A stretch of 64,000 nucleotides of DNA from positions 4,526,001 through 4,590,000 of the forward strand of contig NC_019751.1 in NCBI RefSeq assembly GCF_000317435.1, in the 5' to 3' direction. This document shows positions 8,523 through 17,604 of this stretch, piece by piece. Each line of letters opens with the position of its first letter. The stretch's first letter is position 1. The DNA is from Calothrix sp. PCC 6303 (GTDB lineage Bacteria; Cyanobacteriota; Cyanobacteriia; Cyanobacteriales; Nostocaceae). Below the pieces are notes generated by a model that searched no databases, was not told the DNA's origin, and worked only from the letters and a program-made list of their open reading frames with translations. The translations under genes were made by a program, and so were the position numbers.

Positions 8523-8527
8523 CAATG
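8511..8527. repeat. Half copy of the GTAGGGGTTTAGCAATGC hairpin overlapping a stop codon
   Basis: GTAGGGGTTTAGCAATG is identical to the left arm and loop start of the hairpins at 6675-6703 and 23221-23249. Read in frame it encodes Val-Gly-Val-stop, so the repeat supplies the end of the RND adaptor. Confidence 0.7.
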
Positions 8528-8821
8528 ATCATTTGTGCTAACTTAACGCGAAACTCATACCCCGACTGGGAATGAATTCCCATTCTCATAGCAAAAGTCA
8601 TCTATACACGAAGTGTTCCCGAAGGGTAGATGACTGAAAATTCTCACAAATCCCTAGTCCGTGAAGGCAGAAGTAAGTAGACGCGGTAGGCACGGAGTGA
8701 CTTTTGTAAGTGCAGCTTCTGTAAGTTTTAAGTCATAGCTTTCAGTGTTATTGTCAAATCCCCGACTGAAAACGTGATAACTGTTCACTGTTCACTGATT
8801 TAATTGGAGTTTAGCGACCAA
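8528..8821. other. RND intergenic region with hairpins
   Basis: Between adaptor and pump. Contains TGGGAAT-GA-ATTCCCA (near 8568-8584) and a nested inverted repeat opening GTCATCTA (near 8599) and closing TAGATGAC (near 8632), with inner CACGAAGTG. A GTCATCT/AGATGAC hairpin recurs at about 45725. No gene seen. The two RND genes share an orientation but the gap is long for an operon; the hairpins may set the ratio of their products. Confidence 0.45.
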
Positions 8822-11800
8822 ATGCAGCAAACTAAAGTAGGCGGTTTTAGTATTAGCGCGATCGCTATCCGCCAACATATTGGTACATTGATGTTGACCC
8901 TGGCAGTAATTGTACTGGGGGTATATTTCAGCACTACGATTCAAGTTGACCTTTTACCAGCAATTACTTATCCCCGAATTGGTGTCCGCTTACAAGCACC
9001 GGGGGTTTCTCCAGAGGTGGCAGTGGATGAAATCACCAGACCTTTGGAAGAAGCTTTATCTGCCACTGAAAATGTGATCCAAGTTGTCTCTCGCACCCGT
9101 GAAGGGCAGGTTAATCTTGATTTGTTCTTTAAACCTGGGGGAAACATAGACCAGGCTCTAAACGATGCTACCGCCGCATTTAACCGGGGTAGGGGGCAAT
9201 TACCAGATACAATTGAGGAACCACGGTTATTTAAATTCGACCCCTCCCAATTACCTATCTACGAATTAGCACTGACATCACCATCACTCCCAGGTAAAGA
9301 TTTACGCGTATTTGGGGATGAAACCCTATCGCGGGAATTGGGGGTTGTTCCGGGAGTTGCAGCGGTAGATGTATCTGGGGGCGCGGAGGAAGAAGTTCGG
9401 GTGTTAGTTGATTTACCACGTTTACAAGCATTGGGAATCGGCTTAAATGATGTCCTGGATGAATTACGCGATCGCAATCAGGATATATCGGGGGGTCGGA
9501 TTTTAGGAGAGTCGGAACCTTTAACCCGGACGGTAGGCAGATTTAAAACTGCTGAGGAAATACGCAATCTTTCTGTGGAATCCAATTCCAGCACTTCTGG
9601 CACTTCTGGTAATAATCCTTCCCCGAATCGTCGTGTGTATGTACGAGACTTTGCCGAGGTGATTGATGGTACAGAAGACCAGCGTGTATCTGTGTATCTC
9701 AACCGTCAGCCCTCTATAAAACTTTCAGTTCAAAAACAACCGGATGCTAACACTATTACGGTTGTGAATGCAGTAAAGCAAAAAATTGAACAGTTACAGA
9801 AATCAGGTTTGATTCCTGCGGACATGACTTTGACCCCAACTACAGATGAATCGCGTTTCATCAGTAATTCTCTCAATGATGTGATTTTTTCAGCAGTCTC
9901 CGGGGCATTATTAGCAGCCGCAGCGGTACTATTATTTTTAGGTTCACTACGACAAACATTTATTATTAGCATCGCCATTCCCCTTTGCACCTTAGCAGCG
10001 ATCGCATTAATGAAATTATTCGGTTTAAGTTTAAACGTTTTTAGTTTAGCAGGTTTAACTTTAGGAATCGGTCAAGCAATTGATACATCGGTGGTGATTT
10101 TAGAAAATATTTCCGAAAAGAATAGCAAAGTTGATCAAAAATTTGTCGAGAAACAGGAGATGATCGAAAGCGCCATAGCATCCTCCCAGGAAGTAGAATC
10201 AGCATTAGTAGCTGCCACCGCTGCTAACTTGGTTTCTGTGGTGCCGTTTCTATTAATTGGCGGATTTATTTCTCTGTTATTTAATGAACTAATCCTGACA
10301 ATTGGCTTCGCAGTTGCCGCTTCCCTAGTTGTAGCCGTGACAATTGTACCCATGTTGGCTTCTCGATTGCTAGCAATTCGCTGGTCTAGTGGGATTAATA
10401 ATTTTTGGTTGATTAAACAATTTAATCGTCGTTTTACAGATGCCACAAGCTCCTACGGCAGAATCCTCAGTGGAGTTTTACGGTATCGCTTATTTGTAGT
10501 TGTTGCAGCTTTAGTCATTCTTGGTGGTAGTAGCTTTTTCATGGTAGGTCAAATTCCCCAGGAAATTCTCCCCCGCATTAGCACTGGACAAGCCAATTTA
10601 CGGGTGCAGTTTCCTCCTGGTACACCTTTAGCAACTTCCGAGAAAGTGATGCAAGTTGTAGATGACATTTTAATCAAACAACCAGAAACCGAATATGCTT
10701 TTACAACAGTGGGGGGTTCTTTATTTGGCAATACAACTTCCGAAAACCCCCTGAGAGCAAATAGTACAATCAATCTGAAACCAGGTACAGATGTTGAAAA
10801 ATATGTGCAAAAAGTTACCATAGAAGTTAATAAACTAAATTTAGCCGGGATTACAATCCGCTTAAGTCCAGGACAAGTGAGGGGTTTAATCCTCAGTAAT
10901 ACCCCCGCTCAAGGTTCGGAAATTGACGTGATTCTCCAAGGTGAAGACGAAGAAAAATTACGTCAAGCAGGAACGCAAGTATTAGCAGCTTTGGATGAAA
11001 AGGCAACATTTGCCAGATTTCGAGCAGATGCAGATCCTCTGCAACCAGAAATTCAGATTCGTCCCGATTGGGAAAGACTTTCAGCTTTGGGATTGACAAC
11101 CCAAGACGTTGGTGACACCATTCAAACGGCAATTGAAGGTTCAGTTCCAACGCAGATTCAACGAGGTAATCGTTTAGTTGATGTGCGGGTACAACTGAAT
11201 AATGACGCAATTGAGCGTCCTTCTCAGCTACAGGGATTGCCGTTATTTACCGAAAATAATCAACAAATTCGCCTTTCAGATATTGCCAGCATAGCAGATG
11301 GACAAGCACCCGGTGAGGTGCAACGAATTAATCAACGTCAGGTTTTTATTATTGCTGGGAACTTGAGTGAAGGGGCAAGTTTGGGGGAAGCGATCGCTCA
11401 AGTAAACCAAGTACTGCAAAATATAGAATTACCTTCAGGTGTCTCCATTGTCCCTAGTTCTGCTCAACAAACCAATCAAGAACTGCAAAATGCCCTGAAA
11501 ACCTTGGGTGGTTTAGCGGTTTTTCTCATCTTTGTCGTCATGGCTGTACAATACAACTCATTGATCGACCCCTTTGTGATTATGTTTACCGTCCCCCTAG
11601 CTTTGGCTGGAGGTATTTTCGGACTCTACATCACCAAAACAGCCATCGGTGCCACAGTAATTGTGGGTGTGGTGTTACTAGTGGGGATTGTTGTTAACGC
11701 GGGAATTTTGATGGTGGAATTAGCCAACCAAATTAGAGAAGAAGAAGAAAGTTATCCCCATAAAGCCTCATCCCAAGAAATTCGCATCTCTGCCATACTC

Positions 11801-12064
11801 CAAGCAGCACCCCAACGCCTAAGACCAATTATGATGACAACAGTCACCACCATTTTAGGACTGTTTCCCCTAGCATTGGGCATCGGTGAGGGTTCCGAGT
11901 TTTTACAACCCTTGGGAATTACCGTTTTCTTTGGGATGGCGATCGCCACTTTGATGACACTATTTATTATTCCTTGTTTGTACATTTTGCTCCACGATTT
12001 TCAACCAGGGAAATGGACAAAACCGATGATTAAGCAGTTGAGTTTTCCTGGGAAAAAGTATTAG
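8822..12064 (+). CDS. RND-family efflux pump (AcrB/HAE type)
   Basis: 1080 residues from the ATG at 8822, with GGAG 12 bases upstream; a TTG at 8804 is the longer option. Usual AcrB layout: TM1 (about 25-45), periplasmic porter/docking domain, TM2-6 with the central conserved helix (LTLGIGQAIDTSVVILENI), a second periplasmic loop, and TM7-12 (VPLALAGGIFGLYITKTAIG, VGIVVNAGILMVELANQI). The acidic pair typical of proton relay in TM4 appears as GQAIDTSVV, with only one Asp clearly in place. Proton-driven export of drugs, lipids or toxic compounds; substrate not predictable. Partner of the adaptor at 7131. Confidence 0.92.
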   Translation: MQQTKVGGFSISAIAIRQHIGTLMLTLAVIVLGVYFSTTIQVDLLPAITYPRIGVRLQAPGVSPEVAVDEITRPLEEALSATENVIQVVSRTREGQVNLDLFFKPGGNIDQALNDATAAFNRGRGQLPDTIEEPRLFKFDPSQLPIYELALTSPSLPGKDLRVFGDETLSRELGVVPGVAAVDVSGGAEEEVRVLVDLPRLQALGIGLNDVLDELRDRNQDISGGRILGESEPLTRTVGRFKTAEEIRNLSVESNSSTSGTSGNNPSPNRRVYVRDFAEVIDGTEDQRVSVYLNRQPSIKLSVQKQPDANTITVVNAVKQKIEQLQKSGLIPADMTLTPTTDESRFISNSLNDVIFSAVSGALLAAAAVLLFLGSLRQTFIISIAIPLCTLAAIALMKLFGLSLNVFSLAGLTLGIGQAIDTSVVILENISEKNSKVDQKFVEKQEMIESAIASSQEVESALVAATAANLVSVVPFLLIGGFISLLFNELILTIGFAVAASLVVAVTIVPMLASRLLAIRWSSGINNFWLIKQFNRRFTDATSSYGRILSGVLRYRLFVVVAALVILGGSSFFMVGQIPQEILPRISTGQANLRVQFPPGTPLATSEKVMQVVDDILIKQPETEYAFTTVGGSLFGNTTSENPLRANSTINLKPGTDVEKYVQKVTIEVNKLNLAGITIRLSPGQVRGLILSNTPAQGSEIDVILQGEDEEKLRQAGTQVLAALDEKATFARFRADADPLQPEIQIRPDWERLSALGLTTQDVGDTIQTAIEGSVPTQIQRGNRLVDVRVQLNNDAIERPSQLQGLPLFTENNQQIRLSDIASIADGQAPGEVQRINQRQVFIIAGNLSEGASLGEAIAQVNQVLQNIELPSGVSIVPSSAQQTNQELQNALKTLGGLAVFLIFVVMAVQYNSLIDPFVIMFTVPLALAGGIFGLYITKTAIGATVIVGVVLLVGIVVNAGILMVELANQIREEEESYPHKASSQEIRISAILQAAPQRLRPIMMTTVTTILGLFPLALGIGEGSEFLQPLGITVFFGMAIATLMTLFIIPCLYILLHDFQPGKWTKPMIKQLSFPGKKY

Positions 12065-12108
12065 AATAATTCACGCTTTTTGTTTATACCCTTTTTGTGT
12101 CATCAACT

Positions 12109-12154
12109 GGTTCCTAGGCTCTGCCTGGGAACCCTGATTCTGAGGCTCCGCCTC
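12109..12154. repeat. Two dispersed hairpins after the RND pump
   Basis: GGTTCCTAGGC-TCT-GCCTGGGAACC (12109-12133, one G-T wobble) and GAGGC-TCC-GCCTC (12142-12154). Both are of a type scattered in cyanobacterial intergenic DNA. They may act as the terminator of the RND unit, but no T-tract follows directly. A further stem (AGCCCCCT near 12168 with AGGGGGTT near 12206) follows. Confidence 0.6.
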
Positions 12155-12634
12155 TTATAAAGGCATTAGCCCCCTTTTTCTTGGCGAAGCCGCTCTAAAA
12201 GAGCTAGGGGGTTGCGGGATCAAAAAGACTGCTAGGCAACTCTAAAAGACTTGTGTGTACAGACTCTGTGAAGTACTCCGGCTTGCTTCGCTGAAGCCGG
12301 AGCTTCCTCAAAGCAACCATCATTGTTTCGCGTCTCATTCGTCGCAGCCTCCTTGTACAAGTACAGATTGGACTTACACAGCGTCTCTCGGTTTGCACCG
12401 TTTATCTCCTCAAGGGAGAACCCGCGCAGCCGCCCGCCTCCCGCAGGCAGTTTTATTTCTTTTTCGTACACCTCTGTGTGGCTTATTTTTTTACCGCAGG
12501 GCGTAACCGATGCGAACCAGTGACCGAGGTCTTTCCCCCTTTCTCACGCTCTTAGACGAGGTCGCGCATACTACCGCTACTGTGACCGTTTGTTATGAGC
12601 CGTGTGGGTGGGTCAACAACCATTTATATAGTAG

Positions 12635-12667
12635 CATAGGTATGCCTATGTTGTGGACATGCCTATG
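12635..12667. promoter_or_regulatory. Likely operator of the ribbon-helix-helix gene
   Basis: CATAGG-TATG-CCTATG is a perfect inverted repeat (12635-12650), and a third CCTATG half-site lies at 12662-12667 across the start codons of the small gene. Clustered short half-sites at the gene's own start are typical of autoregulating RHH proteins. Confidence 0.5.
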
Positions 12668-12853
12668 AAAACAAAAGAAGTACATATTCGGATATCACAA
12701 AGGCCTTTCAATAAACTAAAAAACTATGCCGCGACGAAGGAAAAAACAGTGACTCAAATAATTGAAGACTATATTGACCGACTGCCAACATTGGAGATTG
12801 ACAAAAACTCGACTACAGCCCTCTCTCAACAACCTGCGGTTGATATTGATTAG
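12659..12853 (+). CDS. Small ribbon-helix-helix (CopG-like) protein
   Basis: 64 residues from the ATG at 12659; a GTG at 12653 and an ATG at 12665 are also in frame. One beta strand (EVHIRISQRPFNKL) and two helices (LKNYAATKEKTVTQIIEDYID) give an RHH fold, expected to dimerise on short palindromes. Such genes sit beside tnpB in cyanobacterial IS elements, so this may be an element passenger. No toxin partner adjoins it. The C-terminal tail (about 20 residues) looks disordered. Confidence 0.65.
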   Translation: MPMKTKEVHIRISQRPFNKLKNYAATKEKTVTQIIEDYIDRLPTLEIDKNSTTALSQQPAVDID

Positions 12854-13030
12854 GGTGGGTCTCGTTTTTGTCCGCTATTCATCCCCACCCTGTAGAGGGA
12901 TGGGGAATTCCGCGAAAGAGGTTAAATCTTCAACAGCATTTAACTACACAAACCATTCAGAATCACCAGAAATTTGGGAAAATACTAAATGTAGGTGAAA
13001 ACACCTCACCAACTCAATTTCTGGGAAAGT

Positions 13031-16000
13031 ATGAAACATCCGTTTTTAGAACGACTCCATAGTCCAGAACGTCCCGTCATCGTCTTCGATGGTGGTATGG
13101 GAACCCACCTCCAAACCCAAAACCTCACTCCAGAGGACTTTGGTGGTGCCGAATACGAAGGTTGTAACGAATATCTCGTCCACACCAAACCGGAAGCAGT
13201 AGAGAAAGTCCACCGAGACTACTTAGCAGCAGGTGCGGATGTCATCGAGACTGACACCTTTGGTGGTACACCAATTGTACTCGCCGAATACAACCTTGCC
13301 GACCAAACCTACTACCTCAACAAAACTGCCGCCGAATTAGCAAAACGGGTAGCAGCGGAGTTTTCCACACCGGAAAAACCCCGCTTCGTTGCGGGTTCCA
13401 TGGGACCAACTACCAAATTGCCCACCCTAGGACACATCGACTACGACACCTTAAAGGACGATTTTGTCCAACAAGCAGAAGCCCTTTGGGATGGCGGAGT
13501 AGATTTATTCATCATCGAGACTTGCCAAGACGTGCTGCAAATCAAAGCAGCCTTAAATGCGGTGGAAGAAGTATTCACCAAAAAGGGCAAAAGAATACCC
13601 TTAATGGTTTCTGTCACCATGGAAACCATGGGGACAATGTTGGTAGGGACAGAAATTAACGCCGTCGTCACAATTTTAGAACCCTACAAAATAGATATCC
13701 TTGGCTTAAACTGTGCCACAGGACCCGACTTGATGAAACCACACATCAAATACTTGTCGGAACATTCACCTTTCGTGGTTTCCTGTGTACCCAATGCGGG
13801 TTTACCAGAAAACGTCGGAGGTAAAGCACATTACCGTTTGACACCGATGGAATTACGGATGTCACTCATGCATTTTGTTGAAGATTTGGGTGTCCAAGTG
13901 ATTGGGGGTTGCTGTGGGACACGTCCAGAACATATTCAACAACTAGCAGAAATTACCAAGGAGTTAAAACCAAAGCTGCGAACACCGCGATTAGAACCAG
14001 CGGCAGCATCTATTTACTCAACCCAAAATTATACACAGGATAATTCCTTCTTAATTGTGGGGGAACGTCTCAACGCCAGCGGTTCCAAAAAATGCCGAGA
14101 TATGCTCAACGCCGAAGATTGGGACGGATTGGTTTCCATGGCAAGGGCGCAAGTTAAAGAAGGCGCACATATCCTCGATATTAACGTGGACTATGTAGGG
14201 CGTGATGGCGTGCGGGATATGCGAGAATTAGTTTCCCGCATCGTCAACAATGTCACCTTACCCTTAATGTTGGACTCCACCGAGTGGGAGAAAATGGAAG
14301 CCGGGTTAAAGGTAGCTGGGGGAAAATGTATCCTCAACTCCACCAACTTTGAAGATGGGGAAGAACGTTTCTTCAAGGTGTTGGAATTAGCCAAGCGATA
14401 TGGTGCGGGTGTCGTCATCGGTACCATTGATGAGGAGGGGATGGCAAGAACTGCCGAGAAAAAATTCCAAATTGCCCAACGTGCCTACCGGGCAGCTTTG
14501 GAATACGGTATTCCCGCTCATGAGATTTTTTTTGATACTCTTGCTCTCCCAGTTTCCACGGGGATAGAAGAAGACCGCGAAAATGGTAAAGCAACCATAG
14601 AAGCAATTCGCCGCATTCGCCAAGAATTACCTGGTTGTCATTTCATGTTGGGTGTATCAAATATATCTTTTGGCTTAAACCCTGCATCCCGCATCGTCTT
14701 GAATTCCATGTTCCTCAACGAGGCAATGTCAGCGGGGATGGATGGGGCAATTGTCAGCCCAAATAAGATTTTACCCCTATCCAAAATTGAGGAAAAACAT
14801 CAACAGGTTTGCCGGGATTTAATCTATGATTCCCGGAGATTTGAAAATGGCATTTGTGTTTATGATCCTTTAGGGGAACTCACCACGCTATTTGAAGGAG
14901 TCACAACCAAACGTGATAAGGGTCTAGATGTCAGTCTCCCGGTAGAAGAAAGATTGAAGCGTCACGTAATTGACGGTGAGAGAATCGGTTTAGAGGATGC
15001 ACTGAAGCAAGCAATGGAAAAATATCCACCTTTGGATATTATTAACATCTATTTGCTAGATGGGATGAAAGTTGTTGGGGAATTGTTCGGTTCTGGACAA
15101 ATGCAGCTACCTTTCGTTTTACAATCAGCCGAAACCATGAAGTCAGCGGTGGCATTTTTGGAACCCCACATGGAGAAAAACGAATCAGGAGAAGATAATT
15201 CCAAAGGGAGATTTATTATTGCCACCGTCAAAGGTGATGTTCACGACATTGGTAAAAACCTCGTAGATATCATCCTCTCCAATAACGGCTACAAGGTGAT
15301 TAACCTGGGAATTAAACAGCCTGTGGAGAATATCATCGAAGCTTATGAAAAGCACAAACCTGATTGTATTGCCATGAGTGGTTTGTTGGTCAAATCTACC
15401 GCATTCATGAAGGAGAATTTAGAAACCTTCAACGAGAAAGGCATTTCTGTTCCCGTAATTTTGGGGGGTGCTGCACTAACTCCCAAATTTGTCTATGAAG
15501 ATTGCCAAAATGTCTACAAAGGGAAAGTTGTGTATGGCAAAGATGCTTTTTCCGACTTAAATTTCATGGACAAATTAATGCCCGCAAAATCCGCAAATCA
15601 GTGGGATGATTCCCAAGGGTTTTTAGGAGAATTCGCTGAGGGAGAAAGCGAAAATGGGCATAAACAAGTCAAAGAAAAGAAAGACAAAAAAGTTAAAGAT
15701 GATGAACCCAAGGTAATCGATACCAAACGTTCAGAAGCAGTGGATATTGAGATTACACGTCCACAGCCTCCGTTTTGGGGAAGTAAGTTTATTCAACCAG
15801 AAGAAATTTCTTTGGAAGAATTATTCTGGCACATGGATTTACAAGCTTTAATCGCGGGACAGTGGCAATTTCGCAAACCCAAGGAACAAAGTAAAGAAGA
15901 ATATCAAGCTTTCCTACAAGCAAAGGTTCATCCAATTCTAGAAACTTGGAAAGCGCGAGTTTTGGAGGAAAAACTATTACATCCCCAGGTAATATACGGA

Positions 16001-16561
16001 TATTTTCCCTGTAACTCAGAGGGCAACACATTACATATTTACAACCCCGAAAATCACTCACAACAAGTCACATCCTTCGAGTTTCCTCGGCAAAAATCCC
16101 TCCGTCGTCTTTGCATTGCGGATTTCTTTGCAACCAAAGAATCAGGAATTGTTGATGTATTCCCCATGCAAGCGGTGACAGTGGGTGAAATTGCCACAGA
16201 ATTCGCTCAAAAGCTCTTTGCTGATAACCAATACACCGATTACTTGTATTTTCACGGAATGGCTGTCCAAGTTGCTGAAGCGCTAGCTGAGTGGACACAT
16301 GCCAAAATCCGCAGAGAATTGGGCTTTGGAAGTAGTGAACCTGACAACATTCGGGATATGTTGGCACAGAGATACCAAGGTTCTCGGTATAGTTTTGGCT
16401 ATCCTGCTTGTCCGAATATTCAGGATCAACATAAGCAATTAGATTTGTTAGGTGTTGACAGGATGAATATGTATATGGATGAGAGTGAACAACTATATCC
16501 GGAGCAGAGTACAACTGCAATTATTTGTTATCACCCGGTAGCAAAATACTTTAGTACCTAA
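13031..16561 (+). CDS. metH: Cobalamin-dependent methionine synthase
   Basis: 1176 residues from the ATG at 13031 with GGGAAAG just upstream; the frame extends 12 codons to a GTG at 12995, but [21 protein letters not shown] is the family N-terminus. Domains in order: homocysteine-binding barrel with zinc Cys ([18 protein letters not shown]), methyltetrahydrofolate-binding barrel ([20 protein letters not shown]), cobalamin cap and B12 domain with GDVHDIGKN (the His ligates cobalt), a Lys-rich linker, and the SAM-dependent reactivation domain ([11 protein letters not shown]). Transfers methyl from 5-methyl-THF to homocysteine. No cobalamin riboswitch was recognised upstream. Two hairpins follow the stop. 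Confidence 0.97.
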   Translation: MKHPFLERLHSPERPVIVFDGGMGTHLQTQNLTPEDFGGAEYEGCNEYLVHTKPEAVEKVHRDYLAAGADVIETDTFGGTPIVLAEYNLADQTYYLNKTAAELAKRVAAEFSTPEKPRFVAGSMGPTTKLPTLGHIDYDTLKDDFVQQAEALWDGGVDLFIIETCQDVLQIKAALNAVEEVFTKKGKRIPLMVSVTMETMGTMLVGTEINAVVTILEPYKIDILGLNCATGPDLMKPHIKYLSEHSPFVVSCVPNAGLPENVGGKAHYRLTPMELRMSLMHFVEDLGVQVIGGCCGTRPEHIQQLAEITKELKPKLRTPRLEPAAASIYSTQNYTQDNSFLIVGERLNASGSKKCRDMLNAEDWDGLVSMARAQVKEGAHILDINVDYVGRDGVRDMRELVSRIVNNVTLPLMLDSTEWEKMEAGLKVAGGKCILNSTNFEDGEERFFKVLELAKRYGAGVVIGTIDEEGMARTAEKKFQIAQRAYRAALEYGIPAHEIFFDTLALPVSTGIEEDRENGKATIEAIRRIRQELPGCHFMLGVSNISFGLNPASRIVLNSMFLNEAMSAGMDGAIVSPNKILPLSKIEEKHQQVCRDLIYDSRRFENGICVYDPLGELTTLFEGVTTKRDKGLDVSLPVEERLKRHVIDGERIGLEDALKQAMEKYPPLDIINIYLLDGMKVVGELFGSGQMQLPFVLQSAETMKSAVAFLEPHMEKNESGEDNSKGRFIIATVKGDVHDIGKNLVDIILSNNGYKVINLGIKQPVENIIEAYEKHKPDCIAMSGLLVKSTAFMKENLETFNEKGISVPVILGGAALTPKFVYEDCQNVYKGKVVYGKDAFSDLNFMDKLMPAKSANQWDDSQGFLGEFAEGESENGHKQVKEKKDKKVKDDEPKVIDTKRSEAVDIEITRPQPPFWGSKFIQPEEISLEELFWHMDLQALIAGQWQFRKPKEQSKEEYQAFLQAKVHPILETWKARVLEEKLLHPQVIYGYFPCNSEGNTLHIYNPENHSQQVTSFEFPRQKSLRRLCIADFFATKESGIVDVFPMQAVTVGEIATEFAQKLFADNQYTDYLYFHGMAVQVAEALAEWTHAKIRRELGFGSSEPDNIRDMLAQRYQGSRYSFGYPACPNIQDQHKQLDLLGVDRMNMYMDESEQLYPEQSTTAIICYHPVAKYFST

Positions 16562-16611
16562 AACTTCAAAGTGAAGTTTTAGGCAATCTTGTGGGGAAAA
16601 TTCCCCACAAG
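16561..16611 (+). terminator. Twin hairpins at the end of metH
   Basis: AAACTTCA-AAG-TGAAGTTT (16561-16579) begins at the last base of the metH stop codon, and CTTGTGGGGAA-AA-TTCCCCACAAG (16588-16611) follows. Stems are 8 and 11 bp and perfect. No proper T-tract follows the second, so termination is likely but not certain. Confidence 0.55.
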
Positions 16612-16626
16612 ACTTGTACAGCAGGC

Positions 16627-16843
16627 TAAGTAGGTGGGCATAAATAAACAGAACTATACTTTGTCATTGCGTAGTTTACGAACCGAAGGTTGGAAGCACG
16701 ACGTTCGCTGAAAGCGTTCTCGCAGAGTAGCATAAGCCCTCCGGGCAGGCTACGCCTTTCTTAAATGCCGTAGGCTTTACGCAAGGGTTTTGAGCTATTT
16801 ACATTTTGTTACATAGTTGTAAATTTTCCCGCCCACCTACTTA
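16627..16843. mobile_element. 217-bp MITE with 13-bp inverted ends and TA flanks
   Basis: Ends TAAGTAGGTGGGC (16627-16639) and GCCCACCTACTTA (16831-16843) are exact reverse complements and begin and end in TA, the target preferred by IS630/Tc1-mariner elements. The inside is non-coding and rich in small palindromes (for example GGCAGGCTACGCC). It fills most of the gap between metH and the pseudopilin gene. Confidence 0.7.
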
Positions 16844-16889
16844 TGTTGCAAATAGGGTTGAGTTAATCACAATATTTTTAGCTGCTGAT

Positions 16890-17432
16890 TTAATAGCAAT
16901 ACTTTCCACTATCATCAGCCTGTTGATGTTCTTTACCAGTTCGCATTGCACCCAAAATAGTCGAAACAATTACACATCTTTTCGCGTACCCAGAATGTTG
17001 TCCAATTAGAGTAATTCTGCCAAATTGGGGGATTACCTGACCTCGATAATCAAAACTGACTTGATATTGCTGAGGTGAAACACTAACTTTTCTCAAACTT
17101 GTCTCAGCATCAATGTAAATACCCGACTCCAATTGATTCCACATACCAGCACTCGGTTGCTGATTCACAGAGTGAACAGCCCATTCAATCAGATTATTTT
17201 GCTCACGAAAACTTGCTAGCCAAATTACCTTTTCCTTCTTCGCTTGACTTTGTGCCTGACGCATTGCCAGGTATACTTGATTTTGGGCAGTACTGAGACG
17301 ACGAGTATTGATAAAACTCAGCCAACTAGGAAGCGCGATCGCACTCAAGATTCCCAGCATTAAAAGCGTCACCAAAACCTCCAATAGTGTAAAACCACTG
17401 TTAGAGTGATGAACATAAAATTTTTTCGACAT
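16890..17432 (-). CDS. Type IV pilin-like / GspH-type pseudopilin
   Basis: 180 residues from the ATG at 17432; a start at 17459 adds 9 residues. The short leader ends in a prepilin peptidase site (NSG-FTLLEVLVTLLMLG) with Glu at +5, followed by the hydrophobic helix and a globular C-terminal part with two late Cys. The length and a long beta-rich tail fit a GspH/FimT minor pseudopilin. It should be processed by PilD and sit in a type IV pilus or secretion pseudopilus used for motility or uptake. No other pilus gene is near. Confidence 0.85.
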   Translation of the reverse strand: MSKKFYVHHSNSGFTLLEVLVTLLMLGILSAIALPSWLSFINTRRLSTAQNQVYLAMRQAQSQAKKEKVIWLASFREQNNLIEWAVHSVNQQPSAGMWNQLESGIYIDAETSLRKVSVSPQQYQVSFDYRGQVIPQFGRITLIGQHSGYAKRCVIVSTILGAMRTGKEHQQADDSGKYCY

Positions 17433-17604
17433 GGTAGAAGCCGTGGTAAATGCATCCAAATATTTTGAGAAAGTAGTCGATGCACCCTGAGAAAATCCTT
17501 ATAAACAATTATTCTTTTTTACCAGTAAAATTGACTTCAGTATTTATGTCGATTTTCAACTAAATCAAAACCTTGCTCCTAGATTAGTTATTTGGGCAAC
17601 GATT

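Larger units (their letters stand above)
12230..12930. mobile_element. Probable remnant of an IS200/IS605 (TnpB-type) element
   Basis: Read on the minus strand, 12471-12250 has the look of a tnpB-element right end: GACGAATGAGACGCG, then TTGAGGAAGC and a strong hairpin CTCCGGCTT/AAGCCGGAG (12276-12284 with 12294-12302), ending near TGTACACACAAGTC. The far side has a second hairpin CCCCACCC/GGGATGGGG (12893-12900 with 12907-12915). Between lies a ribbon-helix-helix gene but no transposase or TnpB frame, so the element looks internally deleted. No target duplication could be fixed. The family call is inference from remembered end structure. Confidence 0.45.

Noticed and set aside
9259-11985. Many antisense frames within the RND pump gene
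   Set aside because: Shadows of the strongly coding plus frame.
12204-12523. Several 64-83 codon frames on both strands
   Set aside because: They lie in the structured end of the IS-like remnant; Arg/Ser/Pro-rich output is typical of non-coding GC-rich repeats.
12854-13030. Cobalamin riboswitch upstream of metH
   Set aside because: The 177-bp gap is too short and lacks the B12-box; it holds an element-end hairpin instead.
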